Below, in pieces: positions 9,805 to 18,602 of a stretch of 64,000 nt of DNA. A program made the position numbers and the translations under genes. The notes beneath the pieces were generated by a model. The model did no database searches, was not told the DNA's origin, and saw only the letters and a list, made by a program, of their open reading frames with translations. This DNA comes from Chryseolinea soli (GTDB taxonomy: Bacteria > Bacteroidota > Bacteroidia > Cytophagales > Cyclobacteriaceae). How positions within the stretch are numbered: position 1 is the stretch's first letter; every line of letters starts with the position of its first letter. The stretch is taken from NCBI RefSeq assembly GCF_003589925.1, contig NZ_CP032382.1:4960001-5024000 (forward strand). The letters run 5' to 3'.

Positions 9805-10410
9805 ATGGGAAAAGTAAAAGTACATAGAGCATCTCCGTCCCTGGACATGACGCCTATGGTTGACTTGGCCTTCCTGTTGGTTACATTCTTCATGCTCACC
9901 ACAAAGTTTGCACCCGAAGAACCTGTAGCAGTAGACATGCCCTCTTCGATCTCGGAGATCAAATTGCCGGAGGTAAACATCCTGACAATTACCATCTCCA
10001 CAGACGGCATCGTATTCTTTAATATGGATGGCAAGTACAACCGCCAGGAGCTGTTGGGCAAGATCGGTGCGAAATACGGAATTCCGTTCGATGACCAGGA
10101 CAAGGAAAAGTTTTCCCTGCTCCCCAGCTTCGGGATACCGATTCAAGGCATGAAGCAATTCCTGGCCCTGAGCCCAGAGGAACGTAAGACGGTGAATCAA
10201 ACGGGTATCCCCGCCGATTCATTGAACAATCAACTGGCAGATTGGGTTGTTTTTGCACGGACCACGAACCCCGGACTGCGCATCGCCATTAAAGGCGACC
10301 GCGAATCCAACTACCCGATCGTGGAGAAGGTTATCAATACCTTGATTGACAACCGCGTGACCCGGTTCAACCTGATCACGAACATGGAAAAAGGCCCTAT
10401 TAAACTCTAA
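9805..10410 (+). CDS. exbD: ExbD/TolR-family biopolymer transport protein (first copy)
   Basis: Single-span partner of ExbB. The membrane segment LDMTPMVDLAFLLVTFFMLT (residues 13-32) contains the essential proton-carrying aspartate (Asp20) right after the MTPMV motif. The periplasmic domain is longer than in E. coli ExbD (201 vs 141 aa), with an insertion around residues 75-130 that includes GIPIQGMKQFL. A second, differently shaped ExbD follows 12 bp downstream, so the motor may be built with two non-identical ExbD chains (inference). Confidence 0.92.
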   Translation: MGKVKVHRASPSLDMTPMVDLAFLLVTFFMLTTKFAPEEPVAVDMPSSISEIKLPEVNILTITISTDGIVFFNMDGKYNRQELLGKIGAKYGIPFDDQDKEKFSLLPSFGIPIQGMKQFLALSPEERKTVNQTGIPADSLNNQLADWVVFARTTNPGLRIAIKGDRESNYPIVEKVINTLIDNRVTRFNLITNMEKGPIKL

Positions 10411-10422
10411 CCGCATACAACT

Positions 10423-10938
10423 ATGTCAGAAGTAAGTCAGCAGGGCGGCGGTGGTGGTAAAAAAGACGGTAAAGTCAGAAGTAAGAAGTCGTCGACCAAA
10501 ATCGACATGACACCCATGGTGGATCTTGCTTTCTTGTTGCTCACTTTCTTTATGCTTACGACCACCTTCAACAAGCCCCAAACCATGGAGATCACCATGC
10601 CGGACAAACCGAAGCCGGATGATGTGGTACCAGAAGTGAACGAGCGAAAGGTGCTTACCCTCGTGTTGGGTGAGAATGATAAAGTCTATTGGTACAAAGG
10701 GATCACCGATCCCAAGATCGAAGTGTCCAACTTCTCCGCCGATGGTATTCGAAAAGTGTTGTTGACGCAAAATGCTCAGACCAAGGATATGATCGTCCTC
10801 ATCAAGGCTTTGGAGAAATCCAAATACAAGAACATGGTCGATATCCTGGACGAGATGAACATCACCGATATGAAGCGCTATGCGATCGTAAAAGTGACCG
10901 ACGTCGATAAGGATCTTGTAAAAGAATCAAATTTATGA
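10423..10938 (+). CDS. exbD: ExbD/TolR-family biopolymer transport protein (second copy)
   Basis: Paralogue of the preceding gene, 171 aa. It has a Gly/Lys-rich N-terminal cytoplasmic stretch (GGGGGKKDGKVRSKKSS), then DMTPMVDLAFLLLTFFMLTT with the essential Asp34, and a shorter periplasmic domain ending DKDLVKESNL. Its last codons overlap the tonB start (ATGA-type overlap at 10935-10938), indicating translational coupling. Duplicated exbD ahead of tonB is common in Bacteroidota; whether both are needed in one complex here is unknown. Confidence 0.92.
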   Translation: MSEVSQQGGGGGKKDGKVRSKKSSTKIDMTPMVDLAFLLLTFFMLTTTFNKPQTMEITMPDKPKPDDVVPEVNERKVLTLVLGENDKVYWYKGITDPKIEVSNFSADGIRKVLLTQNAQTKDMIVLIKALEKSKYKNMVDILDEMNITDMKRYAIVKVTDVDKDLVKESNL

Positions 10939-11738
10939 AAGCAGAACAATTAACCGTACAACCCTTGTGGGAAGACGTAGTGTTCGAAAACCGGAACAAG
11001 GAATACGGAGCGTATTTTATCCGTAGAAACTATTCCAAACACGTCATCTTCGCCCTCATCGGTATGCTTTTGGTTCTGGGTTTCGTGCTGGCCTATCCGA
11101 CCATTGCAGAATGGATCAAAGGACAGCAGGACGTAGAACCTGTAGTCCTCAAAACGACGAAATACACGGACTTGGCGGCACCCCCGCCGATTCAGGAAAA
11201 CACACCTCCTCCGCCGAAGTTGGACATTCCCCCTCCGGTGAAGACCATCATCAAATTCCTTCCCCCGAAAGTGACGGAGAAGGAAGTGCAGGAAGAGGAA
11301 ATGCCTACCATCGAGGAGATCAAGGAAAATGATACCGGACCGACTGAACAGGAAGGTACAGGCGAAGTGGTGTTCGATGAACCCGTAGCCGAAGTGGCCA
11401 AACCCGCCGTGGAAGAAGACGTGATCTTCACCGTGGTAGAACAGCCCGCCGAATTCGAAGGTGGTCTCCAAGCCATGTCGAAATTCGTGAGCAAGAACCT
11501 GAAGTATCCTGCGGTAGCCCGCCGGATGGGAATCGAAGGTTCCGTGTTCGTGAGCTTCGTGGTAGATAAGTCAGGTAACATCAGCGACGTGCAGGTGATC
11601 AAGGGTGTGAGCGCAGAATGCGACAAAGAAGCCGCCCGTGTGGTTTCGATCATGCCGCCCTGGAAGCCTGGTAAGCAAAACGGTAAGGCGGTTAAATCCC
11701 GCTTCGTATTGCCTATCAAATTCAAACTGTCGACTTAA
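10935..11738 (+). CDS. tonB: TonB energy transducer
   Basis: Transmits ExbB-ExbD energy to TonB-dependent outer-membrane receptors. A cytoplasmic N-terminus of about 35 residues (with NRNKEYGAYFIRR, typical of the Bacteroidota TonB N-terminal region) precedes one transmembrane helix (about 37-57). Next comes a Pro-rich and Glu-rich periplasmic spacer (about 80-160, with PPPIQ, TPPPPK, IPPPVK), then the C-terminal TonB domain from about 175 with YPAVARRMGIEGSVFVSFVV and DVQVIKG. Length 267 aa. Translationally coupled to the second exbD and followed after 5 bp by a small membrane gene. Confidence 0.94.
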   Translation: MKAEQLTVQPLWEDVVFENRNKEYGAYFIRRNYSKHVIFALIGMLLVLGFVLAYPTIAEWIKGQQDVEPVVLKTTKYTDLAAPPPIQENTPPPPKLDIPPPVKTIIKFLPPKVTEKEVQEEEMPTIEEIKENDTGPTEQEGTGEVVFDEPVAEVAKPAVEEDVIFTVVEQPAEFEGGLQAMSKFVSKNLKYPAVARRMGIEGSVFVSFVVDKSGNISDVQVIKGVSAECDKEAARVVSIMPPWKPGKQNGKAVKSRFVLPIKFKLST

Positions 11739-11743
11739 TCAAT

Positions 11744-11974
11744 ATGAGACCCCGACCGGATGACTACAGGTCCGCTGCCCCTTTCGAGACTGCAATGAAG
11801 TTGCTCGGAATGACCATGGCAGTTGTGTATGTGGCGCTCGGTGTTGCGGTAGCTTGGCGGGCGGACAAAATGTTCAACATCCCGCCAAGCTATACGCTTC
11901 TTCTGGGTAGTATAATGATCGCTTATGGATTGTTCAGAGGATACGGTGTTTACCGCAAATACTTTAAACATTAG
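11744..11974 (+). CDS. Small two-helix membrane protein of the TonB operon
   Basis: 76 aa. Two hydrophobic helices (about 19-41 and 48-66: LGMTMAVVYVALGVAVAW and SYTLLLGSIMIAYGLFRGYG) are flanked by charged ends (MRPRPDDYR, YRKYFKH). It begins 5 bp after tonB and ends 3 bp before the next gene, so it is certainly in the operon. No named function. A role in assembling or tuning the ExbB/ExbD/TonB motor is a guess from position only. Confidence 0.75.
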   Translation: MRPRPDDYRSAAPFETAMKLLGMTMAVVYVALGVAVAWRADKMFNIPPSYTLLLGSIMIAYGLFRGYGVYRKYFKH

Positions 11975-11977
11975 CGA

Positions 11978-12910
11978 ATGAGGATCGCCGTATTTGTTTT
12001 TGTGATCACCTTTATAGTAAGCGGCTGCGGAAAACGCGCCATCGACTATCGGGTGGACACCCCTACGGCAGGACACATCAAAATTGCGGTAGACGAGTCG
12101 CTCAAACCCCTGATGGAGGCCGAGATCGACGCCTTTGAGGGCCTTTACAAAGATGCCCACATCGACGCCATCTACACCTCCGAGGACGAGGCCATACAGC
12201 TGGTGTTGAAAGACACGGCTCGCATTGCCATTGTTACCCGGAAAATCAGGAAAGAGGAGCAGAGTGTGCTGGACACGCAGCGGCTGGTACCCAACCAGGT
12301 ATCGATCGCTAAAGATGGCCTGGCCCTGATCGTCCATAAAAACAATCCTGACAGTCTTTTCAGCCTGGATGAACTTAAGGCCATACTGGAGGGCAAGACC
12401 ACCGATTGGAAGCAGCTGAACCCCAAAGGTAAATCGGCCAAGATCGAAGTGGTTTTCGACCATCCAAATTCGGGCATTATCCGGCATTTGCGCGATTCCC
12501 TGGGGGATTTCGGAAACCTGCCGGCCAATTGCTTTGGCGTGAACACCAACGAGGCGGTGGTGGATTATGTGTCAAAAAAAGAAAATGCCATCGGATTGAT
12601 CGGGGTGAGTTGGATCAGCGACAACGACGATTCCACGGCCAATCAGTTCCTGGGACAAATAAAAGTGGCGGGAGTGAAGCGGGGAGAAGGCGAGTATTAC
12701 GAGCCCTACCAAGCTTACATCGCCCAAAAAGTTTACCCCCTTTCACGAGAGATATTTATGGTTAGCCGCGAAACCAAGGCAAGACTTGGCAGCGGATTTG
12801 TAGCGTTTGTGGCTAGCGAGAAAGGGCAGCGAGTGGTATTAAAATTAGGCCTGGTACCCATGACGATGCCCATTCGCATTGTAGAAGTAAAACGTGAACC
12901 TATTCATTAA
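11978..12910 (+). CDS. PstS-like phosphate/anion substrate-binding lipoprotein
   Basis: The leader ends in VSGCGKR, so Cys17 is a lipobox cysteine and the protein is membrane-anchored. The mature part has the periplasmic-binding-protein fold of the PstS family: IKIAVDESLKPLMEAEIDAF at the start, a hinge region AIVTRKIRKEE, and GLALIVHKNNPDSLF. No pstCAB permease genes are nearby, so it is not part of an intact ABC operon. In the TonB cluster it may serve as a ligand sensor or a periplasmic relay (inference). The start is 3 bp after the small membrane protein. Confidence 0.8.
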   Translation: MRIAVFVFVITFIVSGCGKRAIDYRVDTPTAGHIKIAVDESLKPLMEAEIDAFEGLYKDAHIDAIYTSEDEAIQLVLKDTARIAIVTRKIRKEEQSVLDTQRLVPNQVSIAKDGLALIVHKNNPDSLFSLDELKAILEGKTTDWKQLNPKGKSAKIEVVFDHPNSGIIRHLRDSLGDFGNLPANCFGVNTNEAVVDYVSKKENAIGLIGVSWISDNDDSTANQFLGQIKVAGVKRGEGEYYEPYQAYIAQKVYPLSREIFMVSRETKARLGSGFVAFVASEKGQRVVLKLGLVPMTMPIRIVEVKREPIH

Positions 12911-12920
12911 TTTTAGAAGT

Positions 12921-14534
12921 ATGAAAAAGAGATTTGAATTCGCAAATAGCGCAAGCCTCAAGCCCTTCCTGCTGGCCATTGCCCTGTTGGTTTCTGTTGT
13001 GGCCCGTGCCCAACAAGACCCCGAAGTCACTAAGGCCCTGAGACTCATTGAGTTGGATAAGCAGGGAGCTGCTGTAGCATCGCTCCAGAAGGCTGTATCC
13101 ACCAGTGCCACCCCCGCCGTTTTGTACTATTACCTGGGCTATGCCCAGATCAAGAACGGCGAGCGCGAAAAAGCCAAGGAAACCTTCACCAAAGGCATTG
13201 GCGCCGATGAGAAACAACCCCTCAATTATGTAGGAAAAGGCCTCATCGCCCTCCAGGAAAAGCAAGCCACGGACGCTAAAGCCCTCTTTGACAAGGCATT
13301 GACCATGACCAAGTCGAAGGATGCCGTGGTGCTCCGCGCCGTAGCCGAAGCCTACCTGGGCAGCAGCCAAACGGCCAAGGAAGCTATGCCCTTGTTGGAA
13401 AAAGCCAAAAAGCTTGACGAGACCAGCTCCGAAACGGAGGTTCTGATCGGCGATGCATTTCTGGCCGTCAACAACGGCGGTTCCGCGGTGAGTGCCTACG
13501 AACGCGCTGCCAAGCTTGACCCTAAAAGCGCTAAGCCCCACTATAAGATCGGTTTGGTGTACCTGCGCTCGCAAAACGTGCCGGTAGCCGAAGAAGCCTT
13601 TAACAAGGCGATCAGCATCGATCCCGACTACGCGCTGGCCTACAAGGAATTGGGCGAATTGTATTACCTCGCCAAAGATGGTCCGAAGGCTGTGAAAGCT
13701 TATGAAAAGTATTTGGAGCACACCGAGAAAGCCGATGCGGCCCAATTGCGTTATGCCTTCTTCTTGTTCATGGCTAAAGACTTTGCGAAAGCCAACACCA
13801 TATTTGCCAAGCTTGTAGAGAAGCCCGACGCCACGCCGACCACGGTGAAGTACTATGCTTATTCACAGTTTGAGGCAAAAGAGCTGGAGAAAAGCCAGCA
13901 GACATTTGAAAAGTACTTTGCCATGCCCAACGTGAAAGCAGAAGCTTCCGACTTTGCGTATTTCGGCAATTTGTTGATGGAGTTGAAGAAGGATTCACTG
14001 GCCGTGTTGAACTTCACGAAAAGTCTTGAGCTGGAGCCGAAGCAGATGGAGATTCGCCAAAAGCAAAGTGACTTGCTCATGAAGAACAAGAAATATGCAG
14101 ACGCTGTGCCCGCGTTGAAAGCCCTGATGGGACTGCGTGCAAAACCGCTTTCGGCCGACTATTACAACATTGGTCGTGCCTATTATTTCACGGATCAGTT
14201 TCCCCAAGCCGATACAGCTTTCACGAAGCTGATCGAAATGCAGCCCAACATGACAATAGGCTACCTCTGGGAAGGCAGAACCAAGGCAAACCTGGACCCT
14301 GAAACGGAAACCGGTCTGGCCAAGCCTTATTATGAATCTTTGATCGAAAAGTCGATTGCTACGCCTGACAAATCGAAAAAGGACCTTATCGAGGCTTACT
14401 CATACCTGGGTTACTACTACTTCCTGAAAGCGGATCGTAAACAAGCCAGGACATTCTTCGACAAGGTGCTCGCCCTGGATCCGAATGATCAGAAGGCGCT
14501 GACGGCCATCGAGGAACTGAAGAAACAGCCCTAA
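12921..14534 (+). CDS. Exported TPR-repeat protein, last gene of the TonB cluster
   Basis: The ATG at 12921 (MKKRFEFANSASLKPFLLAI) begins a signal peptide cleaved near VARAQQ. A GTG 27 bp upstream would overlap the preceding gene and delay the signal, so it is less likely. The mature part (about 510 aa) consists of TPRs throughout (for example YAQIKNGEREKAKETFTKG, AYERAAKLDPKSAKPHYKIG, ARTFFDKVLALDPNDQKAL). Only 10 bp separate it from the PstS-like gene, so it belongs to the operon. It probably scaffolds periplasmic or outer-membrane assemblies; the partner is unknown. Confidence 0.87.
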   Translation: MKKRFEFANSASLKPFLLAIALLVSVVARAQQDPEVTKALRLIELDKQGAAVASLQKAVSTSATPAVLYYYLGYAQIKNGEREKAKETFTKGIGADEKQPLNYVGKGLIALQEKQATDAKALFDKALTMTKSKDAVVLRAVAEAYLGSSQTAKEAMPLLEKAKKLDETSSETEVLIGDAFLAVNNGGSAVSAYERAAKLDPKSAKPHYKIGLVYLRSQNVPVAEEAFNKAISIDPDYALAYKELGELYYLAKDGPKAVKAYEKYLEHTEKADAAQLRYAFFLFMAKDFAKANTIFAKLVEKPDATPTTVKYYAYSQFEAKELEKSQQTFEKYFAMPNVKAEASDFAYFGNLLMELKKDSLAVLNFTKSLELEPKQMEIRQKQSDLLMKNKKYADAVPALKALMGLRAKPLSADYYNIGRAYYFTDQFPQADTAFTKLIEMQPNMTIGYLWEGRTKANLDPETETGLAKPYYESLIEKSIATPDKSKKDLIEAYSYLGYYYFLKADRKQARTFFDKVLALDPNDQKALTAIEELKKQP

Positions 14535-14597
14535 CCGATTATGAATTTTCTGAAAGCTACTGACGAAAGAAAGGTGGCTGGAGTGATAAAGACATTA

Positions 14598-14698
14598 GAA
14601 TTGGCCGGGGAGCCAGCAGGGCAACAACGTGCATCCATGCGTTAAAGTTAAAGGTTGCGCATGACCCACAATCATAGTTGCCCTGCCCTGGCCATTTT
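14598..14698 (+). ncRNA. Candidate structured RNA, unassigned
   Basis: The left arm (14600-14625, with ATTGGCC... and CAGGGCAAC) and the right arm (14677-14698, GTTGCCCTG... GGCCATTT) pair over most of their length with internal bulges and enclose about 50 nt that contain a small GCATCCATGC hairpin. An intrinsic terminator lies 70 nt further on. The long bulged-stem architecture resembles regulatory RNAs such as 6S, but I cannot match it to a known family by eye. It could equally be a decayed mobile-element end. Confidence 0.35.
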
Positions 14699-14765
14699 AA
14701 GAGTTGCAAGTATATTAAATCTGATCGGTTAATGTATCCCGATCGACACCAAATTTCATAGAAAG

Positions 14766-14787
14766 AGGCCCGTTTAGGGCCTTTTTT
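14766..14787 (+). terminator. Intrinsic terminator
   Basis: AGGCCC - GTTTA - GGGCCT followed by TTTTT, with flanking AAAG/CTTT extending the stem. It would end the TonB operon or the candidate RNA upstream. Confidence 0.75.
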
Positions 14788-14872
14788 CGTTGTATCGGAC
14801 CATTTTTGCCGCAGTCCGCGGGACATCATTTTGAACTCAAGAGGTTCAAAGTCGACGGGAGAGCATACCCTT

Positions 14873-14955
14873 GATTTTCTTTGCGTTGACTTTTGCTGCT
14901 TGCCCGCCGAAGCTTCAGCGAAGGAGGGCCCGACGAAGCTTCAGCGAAGATGGGT
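14873..14955 (+). repeat. Dispersed intergenic repeat, copy 1
   Basis: It contains TCTTTGCGTTGACTTTTG, then CGAAGCTTCAGCGAAG twice (14908-14923 and 14934-14949, 26-bp period). An inverted copy of the whole block lies at 31491-31567. Confidence 0.7.
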
Positions 14956-15186
14956 TCAACCCCCACACCCGCACTCACACTCCACGCCATCCCAAAAACC
15001 GTCGCGTACCCCCACCGGTAACACGCGCGACAAACCGCCTATCATCACGGCTTTTTAGAATCATTCTTAACTGAAAAAGAGCCCTCCACATCAATCGTAT
15101 GCGTAAGATCGGAGTAGCATTTTTTATGGTTTGAAATGCATATAACAGTGAAGAAAGCAATACTTTTACCACGGAAAATAAAACCT

Positions 15187-15558
15187 ATGGACGATAAAGG
15201 TCTTATTCAATACGCACCCATTGCCTTAATGTTTGTGGTCGCCGCCGGATTTGTCGGAACCACCATGGTAGCCACCCACCTTCTGGGCCCCAAACGCAAA
15301 ACCAAGATCAAGCAAGACTCCTTCGAATGTGGCATTGAGCCGCAGGGCAATGCGCGGGTTCCGTTCAATATCAAGTACTTCCTGGTGGCCATTCTTTTTG
15401 TACTTTTTGATGTCGAAGTGATCTTTATGTATCCCTGGGCTGTTAACTTTAATGAGTTGGGCTTGGCCGGATTTGTAGAGATGGTCCTGTTCATCAGCAC
15501 GTTGCTGATCGGCTTCTACTACATCATCAAGAAAGGCGCGCTGAAGTGGGAGGATTGA
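15187..15558 (+). CDS. nuoA: NADH:quinone oxidoreductase subunit A
   Basis: Small membrane subunit of complex I at the junction with the hydrophilic arm. Three transmembrane helices are visible, and the family signature DSFECGIEPQGNARVPFNIK includes the conserved Cys of the long loop near the quinone site. ATG 15187 (MDDKGLIQYAPIA) gives a normal 123-aa protein; an in-frame start 51 bp upstream would add a basic leader not seen in the family. First gene of the nuoA-N operon; nuoB starts 12 bp after the stop. Confidence 0.95.
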   Translation: MDDKGLIQYAPIALMFVVAAGFVGTTMVATHLLGPKRKTKIKQDSFECGIEPQGNARVPFNIKYFLVAILFVLFDVEVIFMYPWAVNFNELGLAGFVEMVLFISTLLIGFYYIIKKGALKWED

Positions 15559-15570
15559 AAATCATTCAAG

Positions 15571-16125
15571 ATGCAAACAGAAACAAGTAACATAAAGATG
15601 GTGCAGGCGCCGGAAGGCGTGGAGGGTGCTGGCTTTTTTGCAACCAGCCTGGAGAAAGTGGTGGGCATGGCCCGCAAGAATTCGATCTGGCCGTTGCCGT
15701 TTGCCACCTCGTGCTGCGGCATCGAGTTTATGGCCACCATGGGCGCGCACTACGACCTGGCCCGCTTCGGGTCGGAGCGTTTGAGCTTCTCGCCCCGCCA
15801 GGCCGACCTGTTGATGGTGATGGGAACCATTGCCAAAAAGATGGGGCCGGTTTTGCGCCAGGTGTACGAACAAATGGCCGAACCCCGGTGGGTGCTTTCG
15901 GTGGGTGCTTGCGCGAGCAGCGGTGGTATTTTTGATACCTACAGCGTGTTGCAGGGCATCGACAGAATTATTCCTGTAGATGTGTACGTGCCCGGCTGTC
16001 CCCCCCGTCCGGAGCAGATCATCGACGGTGTGATGAAGATCCAGCGGTTGGTTGAAACGGAATCCTTGCGCAGAAGAGATTCTGCCGAATATAAAGCCAT
16101 GTTGAACCAATATGGAATAGAATAA
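15571..16125 (+). CDS. nuoB: NADH:quinone oxidoreductase subunit B
   Basis: Carries the terminal 4Fe-4S cluster N2 that reduces quinone. All four ligands are present: the tandem Cys48-Cys49 ([10 protein letters not shown]), Cys114 (VGACASSGG) and Cys143 (PGCPPRPEQ). Length 184 aa is normal. The stop codon overlaps the nuoC start by one base (TAATGG at 16123). Confidence 0.97.
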   Translation: MQTETSNIKMVQAPEGVEGAGFFATSLEKVVGMARKNSIWPLPFATSCCGIEFMATMGAHYDLARFGSERLSFSPRQADLLMVMGTIAKKMGPVLRQVYEQMAEPRWVLSVGACASSGGIFDTYSVLQGIDRIIPVDVYVPGCPPRPEQIIDGVMKIQRLVETESLRRRDSAEYKAMLNQYGIE

Positions 16126-16625
16126 TGGAAGGAACAGGCCTAGAGAAAACCATCGGCATACTGAATCAAAAATATGAAGGGGAGGTGCTTCACGCAGCGA
16201 TGCTGTATGATTTTCCCACCATCACCCTGAAGAAGGATAAGATCATCGAGATCATCAAGTTCCTGAAAGAACATCCCGATACGCGCTATCACTACCTCAC
16301 CACCTTGTGTGGCATTCATTTTCCGGAACTGAATCAGATTGCCGTCATGTATCAACTTCACAACATGATGAGCGGCGAACGTGTGCGGCTGAAGATCTAC
16401 TTGCCGGCTGAGAAGCCGGAGGTGCCTACGCTCACCACGGTGTTTGCAGGCGCGAACTGGATGGAGCGCGAGACCTACGATTTCTTTGGTGTGATCTTCA
16501 CAGGCCACCCCGACCTGCGCCGCATTCTCAACGTGGAGGACATGATCATGTTCCCCTTGCGCAAGGAATTCCCGCTGGAAGACCAGGTGCGCGAAGACAA
16601 GAACGATACTATGTTTGGACGATAA
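16125..16625 (+). CDS. nuoC: NADH:quinone oxidoreductase subunit C (30 kDa)
   Basis: Peripheral-arm subunit contacting NuoD. The family signature near the C-terminus is visible (WMERETYDFFGVIFTGHPDLRRIL, here residues about 109-132, shown as WMERETYDFFG then HPDLRRIL). 166 aa. It is encoded separately from nuoD, not fused as in E. coli. Start overlaps the nuoB stop. Confidence 0.95.
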   Translation: MEGTGLEKTIGILNQKYEGEVLHAAMLYDFPTITLKKDKIIEIIKFLKEHPDTRYHYLTTLCGIHFPELNQIAVMYQLHNMMSGERVRLKIYLPAEKPEVPTLTTVFAGANWMERETYDFFGVIFTGHPDLRRILNVEDMIMFPLRKEFPLEDQVREDKNDTMFGR

Positions 16626-16631
16626 TATCCT

Positions 16632-17843
16632 ATGGAAGAAGTTAAACAAGCCGATCAAGCATACCACCAGGAAGAAGAAAAACAGTATTCATATCTGAAC
16701 CTCGGGCCCACGCACCCGGCGACCCACGGTATTTTTCAGAACGTACTGAAAATGGACGGCGAGATCATCGTGGACGCAGAGCCAACCATCGGGTATATTC
16801 ACCGCGCGTTCGAGAAGCTCTCCGAGCGCCGGCCATTCAACCAGATCACACCCATCACCGACCGCATGAACTATTGCTCGGCCCCCATCAACAACATGGG
16901 CTGGCACATGACGGTGGAGAAACTCATCCAGGCAGAAATTCCCAAGCGCGTGCAATACATGCGCGTGATCATTATGGAGCTTGCGCGCATTACGGATCAC
17001 CTGATCTGTAACGCTGTGATCGGTGTGGATACGGGAGCGTTGACAGGCTTTGTGTACATGTTCCAGCAACGCGAGCTGGTGTATGAAATTTATGAAGAGA
17101 TCTGCGGTGCGCGGCTCACGTCGAACATCGGCCGGATAGGAGGGTTTGAGCGCGACTTTTCGCCAAAGGCGTGGGAGAAGATCCATCGCTTTTTGAAAGA
17201 GTTTCCGAAAGTGTTGAAGGAGTTTGAAAACCTGCTGGAACGCAATCGGATCTTTATGGACCGCACCATCGGTGTGGGCGGCATCACGGGCGAGCGGGCG
17301 CTGGAGTTCAGTTTCTCCGGTCCGAACCTGCGGGCTGCGGGGGTGGACTACGATGTGCGTGTAGCCAGACCGTATTCATCCTACGAAGATTTTGATTTTA
17401 CGATCCCGATCGGAACCAATGGCGACGTATACGATCGCTTCATGGTGCGCCAGGGTGAGATGTGGCAGAGCCTGAGCATTATCGAGCAGGCGATCAAGAA
17501 CCTGCCCGACGGACCTTTCCACGGAAAGGTGCCCGATTTCTATTTACCCCCCAAAGAAGAAGTTTATAACAACATGGAAGCGCTCATCTATCACTTCAAG
17601 ATCGTGATGGGTGAAACGGATGTTCCGAAAGGTGAGGTATACCACTGTGTGGAAGGCGGCAACGGCGAGTTGGGCTTCTACCTCATCAGCGACGGCGGAC
17701 GAACGCCTTTCCGGTTGCACATGCGCCGGCCGTGTTTTATTTATTATCAAGCCTACCCGGAGATGATCAAAGGCTCCATGTTGTCGGACGCGATCCTGAC
17801 CATGAGTAGCATGAATGTGATTGCCGGCGAACTGGATGCCTGA
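16632..17843 (+). CDS. nuoD: NADH:quinone oxidoreductase subunit D (49 kDa)
   Basis: Forms the quinone-binding cavity with NuoB. Recognised by LNLGPTHPATHGIF near the N-terminus (quinone-head His), RMNYCSAPINNMGW, GERALEFSFSGPNLRAAG, and FRLHMRRPCF near the C-terminus. 403 aa is the usual length for a stand-alone NuoD. 6 bp after nuoC. Confidence 0.96.
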   Translation: MEEVKQADQAYHQEEEKQYSYLNLGPTHPATHGIFQNVLKMDGEIIVDAEPTIGYIHRAFEKLSERRPFNQITPITDRMNYCSAPINNMGWHMTVEKLIQAEIPKRVQYMRVIIMELARITDHLICNAVIGVDTGALTGFVYMFQQRELVYEIYEEICGARLTSNIGRIGGFERDFSPKAWEKIHRFLKEFPKVLKEFENLLERNRIFMDRTIGVGGITGERALEFSFSGPNLRAAGVDYDVRVARPYSSYEDFDFTIPIGTNGDVYDRFMVRQGEMWQSLSIIEQAIKNLPDGPFHGKVPDFYLPPKEEVYNNMEALIYHFKIVMGETDVPKGEVYHCVEGGNGELGFYLISDGGRTPFRLHMRRPCFIYYQAYPEMIKGSMLSDAILTMSSMNVIAGELDA

Positions 17844-17856
17844 AAGAACGGAAAAG

Positions 17857-18372
17857 ATGGAAGAGATAAAATTTTCGGAGAAGTCACTCGCGTTGGTGAA
17901 CAAGATCATCAAGCGCTATCCTGAAGGACGGCAGAAGTCGGCCTTGTTGCCCATTTTGCACGTGGCCCAAGCGGAGTTTGACGGCTGGTTGAGTCCCGCC
18001 GTGATGGACCTGGTGGCGTCTGTCTTGAAGATCAAGCCCATTGAAGTGTATGAAGTGGCCTCGTTCTACTCCATGTACAACCTGGAGCCTGTGGGCAAAT
18101 GCCTGATCGAAGTTTGCCAGACCGGCCCATGCTGGCTGCGCGGCTCGGATGACATCGTTGAGCATTTGCAGAACAAGCTGAATATTAAAGTGGGAGAGAC
18201 CACGGCCGATGGCATGTTTACCTTGAAGACGGTGGAGTGCCTGGGCTCTTGTGGTACGGCACCCATGCTGCAGTGTGGTGCGAAGTTTCATGAGAATTTG
18301 ACGACGGAGAAGGTTGATGCGTTGGTGGAAGACCTTCGCGCAACGAATGCACGGAGTAGTTATATGCGATAA
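17857..18372 (+). CDS. nuoE: NADH:quinone oxidoreductase subunit E (24 kDa)
   Basis: Thioredoxin-fold 2Fe-2S (N1a) subunit of the NADH-dehydrogenase module. Ligands Cys87 and Cys92 (CQTGPC) and Cys128 and Cys132 (CLGSC) are all present. ATG 17857 (MEEIKFSEKS) is chosen because an in-frame ATG at 17821 would overlap the end of nuoD and add an atypical leader. 171 aa. A 296-bp gap follows before nuoF, the only large break inside the operon. Confidence 0.95.
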   Translation: MEEIKFSEKSLALVNKIIKRYPEGRQKSALLPILHVAQAEFDGWLSPAVMDLVASVLKIKPIEVYEVASFYSMYNLEPVGKCLIEVCQTGPCWLRGSDDIVEHLQNKLNIKVGETTADGMFTLKTVECLGSCGTAPMLQCGAKFHENLTTEKVDALVEDLRATNARSSYMR

Positions 18373-18602
18373 GTCATTTTGCATGACGGCGGTGTGATGC
18401 TGTTGTTGTGGGGGGTGACTTTGCGGTGTGCCGGCCAGGGATAGGAGTGGAAAGCCCGGAGTGCGGTGGGGATGCTGAGTGTGCGTTGTTGGTGGGACAC
18501 CAACAACTGGGCATGGGGGTCCTTGGAATCGAGGGAGCAAAGGGTGGACGGACTTGGAACGGATAGCCCGACCCGAGGTACGAGGGGGGCCGCCGGATAA
18601 TT
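18373..18602. other. Intra-operon gap with hairpins and repeat-like sequence
   Basis: No gene. G-rich on the + strand, with a 10-bp perfect hairpin (18484-18506) and a block with GGAACGGATAGCCCGACCC (18559-18577) that has the look of a recurrent Bacteroidota intergenic element. That impression is from memory and unverified. It separates nuoE from nuoF. Confidence 0.45.
18484..18506. repeat. Perfect hairpin GTTGTTGGTG-GGA-CACCAACAAC
   Basis: Ten-base-pair arms with a 3-nt loop. A degenerate relative lies at 44736-44760 (TTGTTGG ... CCAACAA). Confidence 0.6.

Larger units (their letters stand above)
14535..15186. other. 650-bp intergenic region between TonB cluster and nuo operon
   Basis: No convincing protein gene. 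It contains a long imperfect stem-loop (14598-14698), a second inverted repeat (14723-14745), an intrinsic terminator (14766-14787), a dispersed repeat with two 16-bp units (14873-14955), and the nuo leader. Confidence 0.7.

Noticed and set aside
14557..14829. 90-codon minus-strand ORF in the TonB-nuo gap
   Set aside because: Overlaps the paired stem and the terminator hairpin and has no domain; RNA structure explains the region better.
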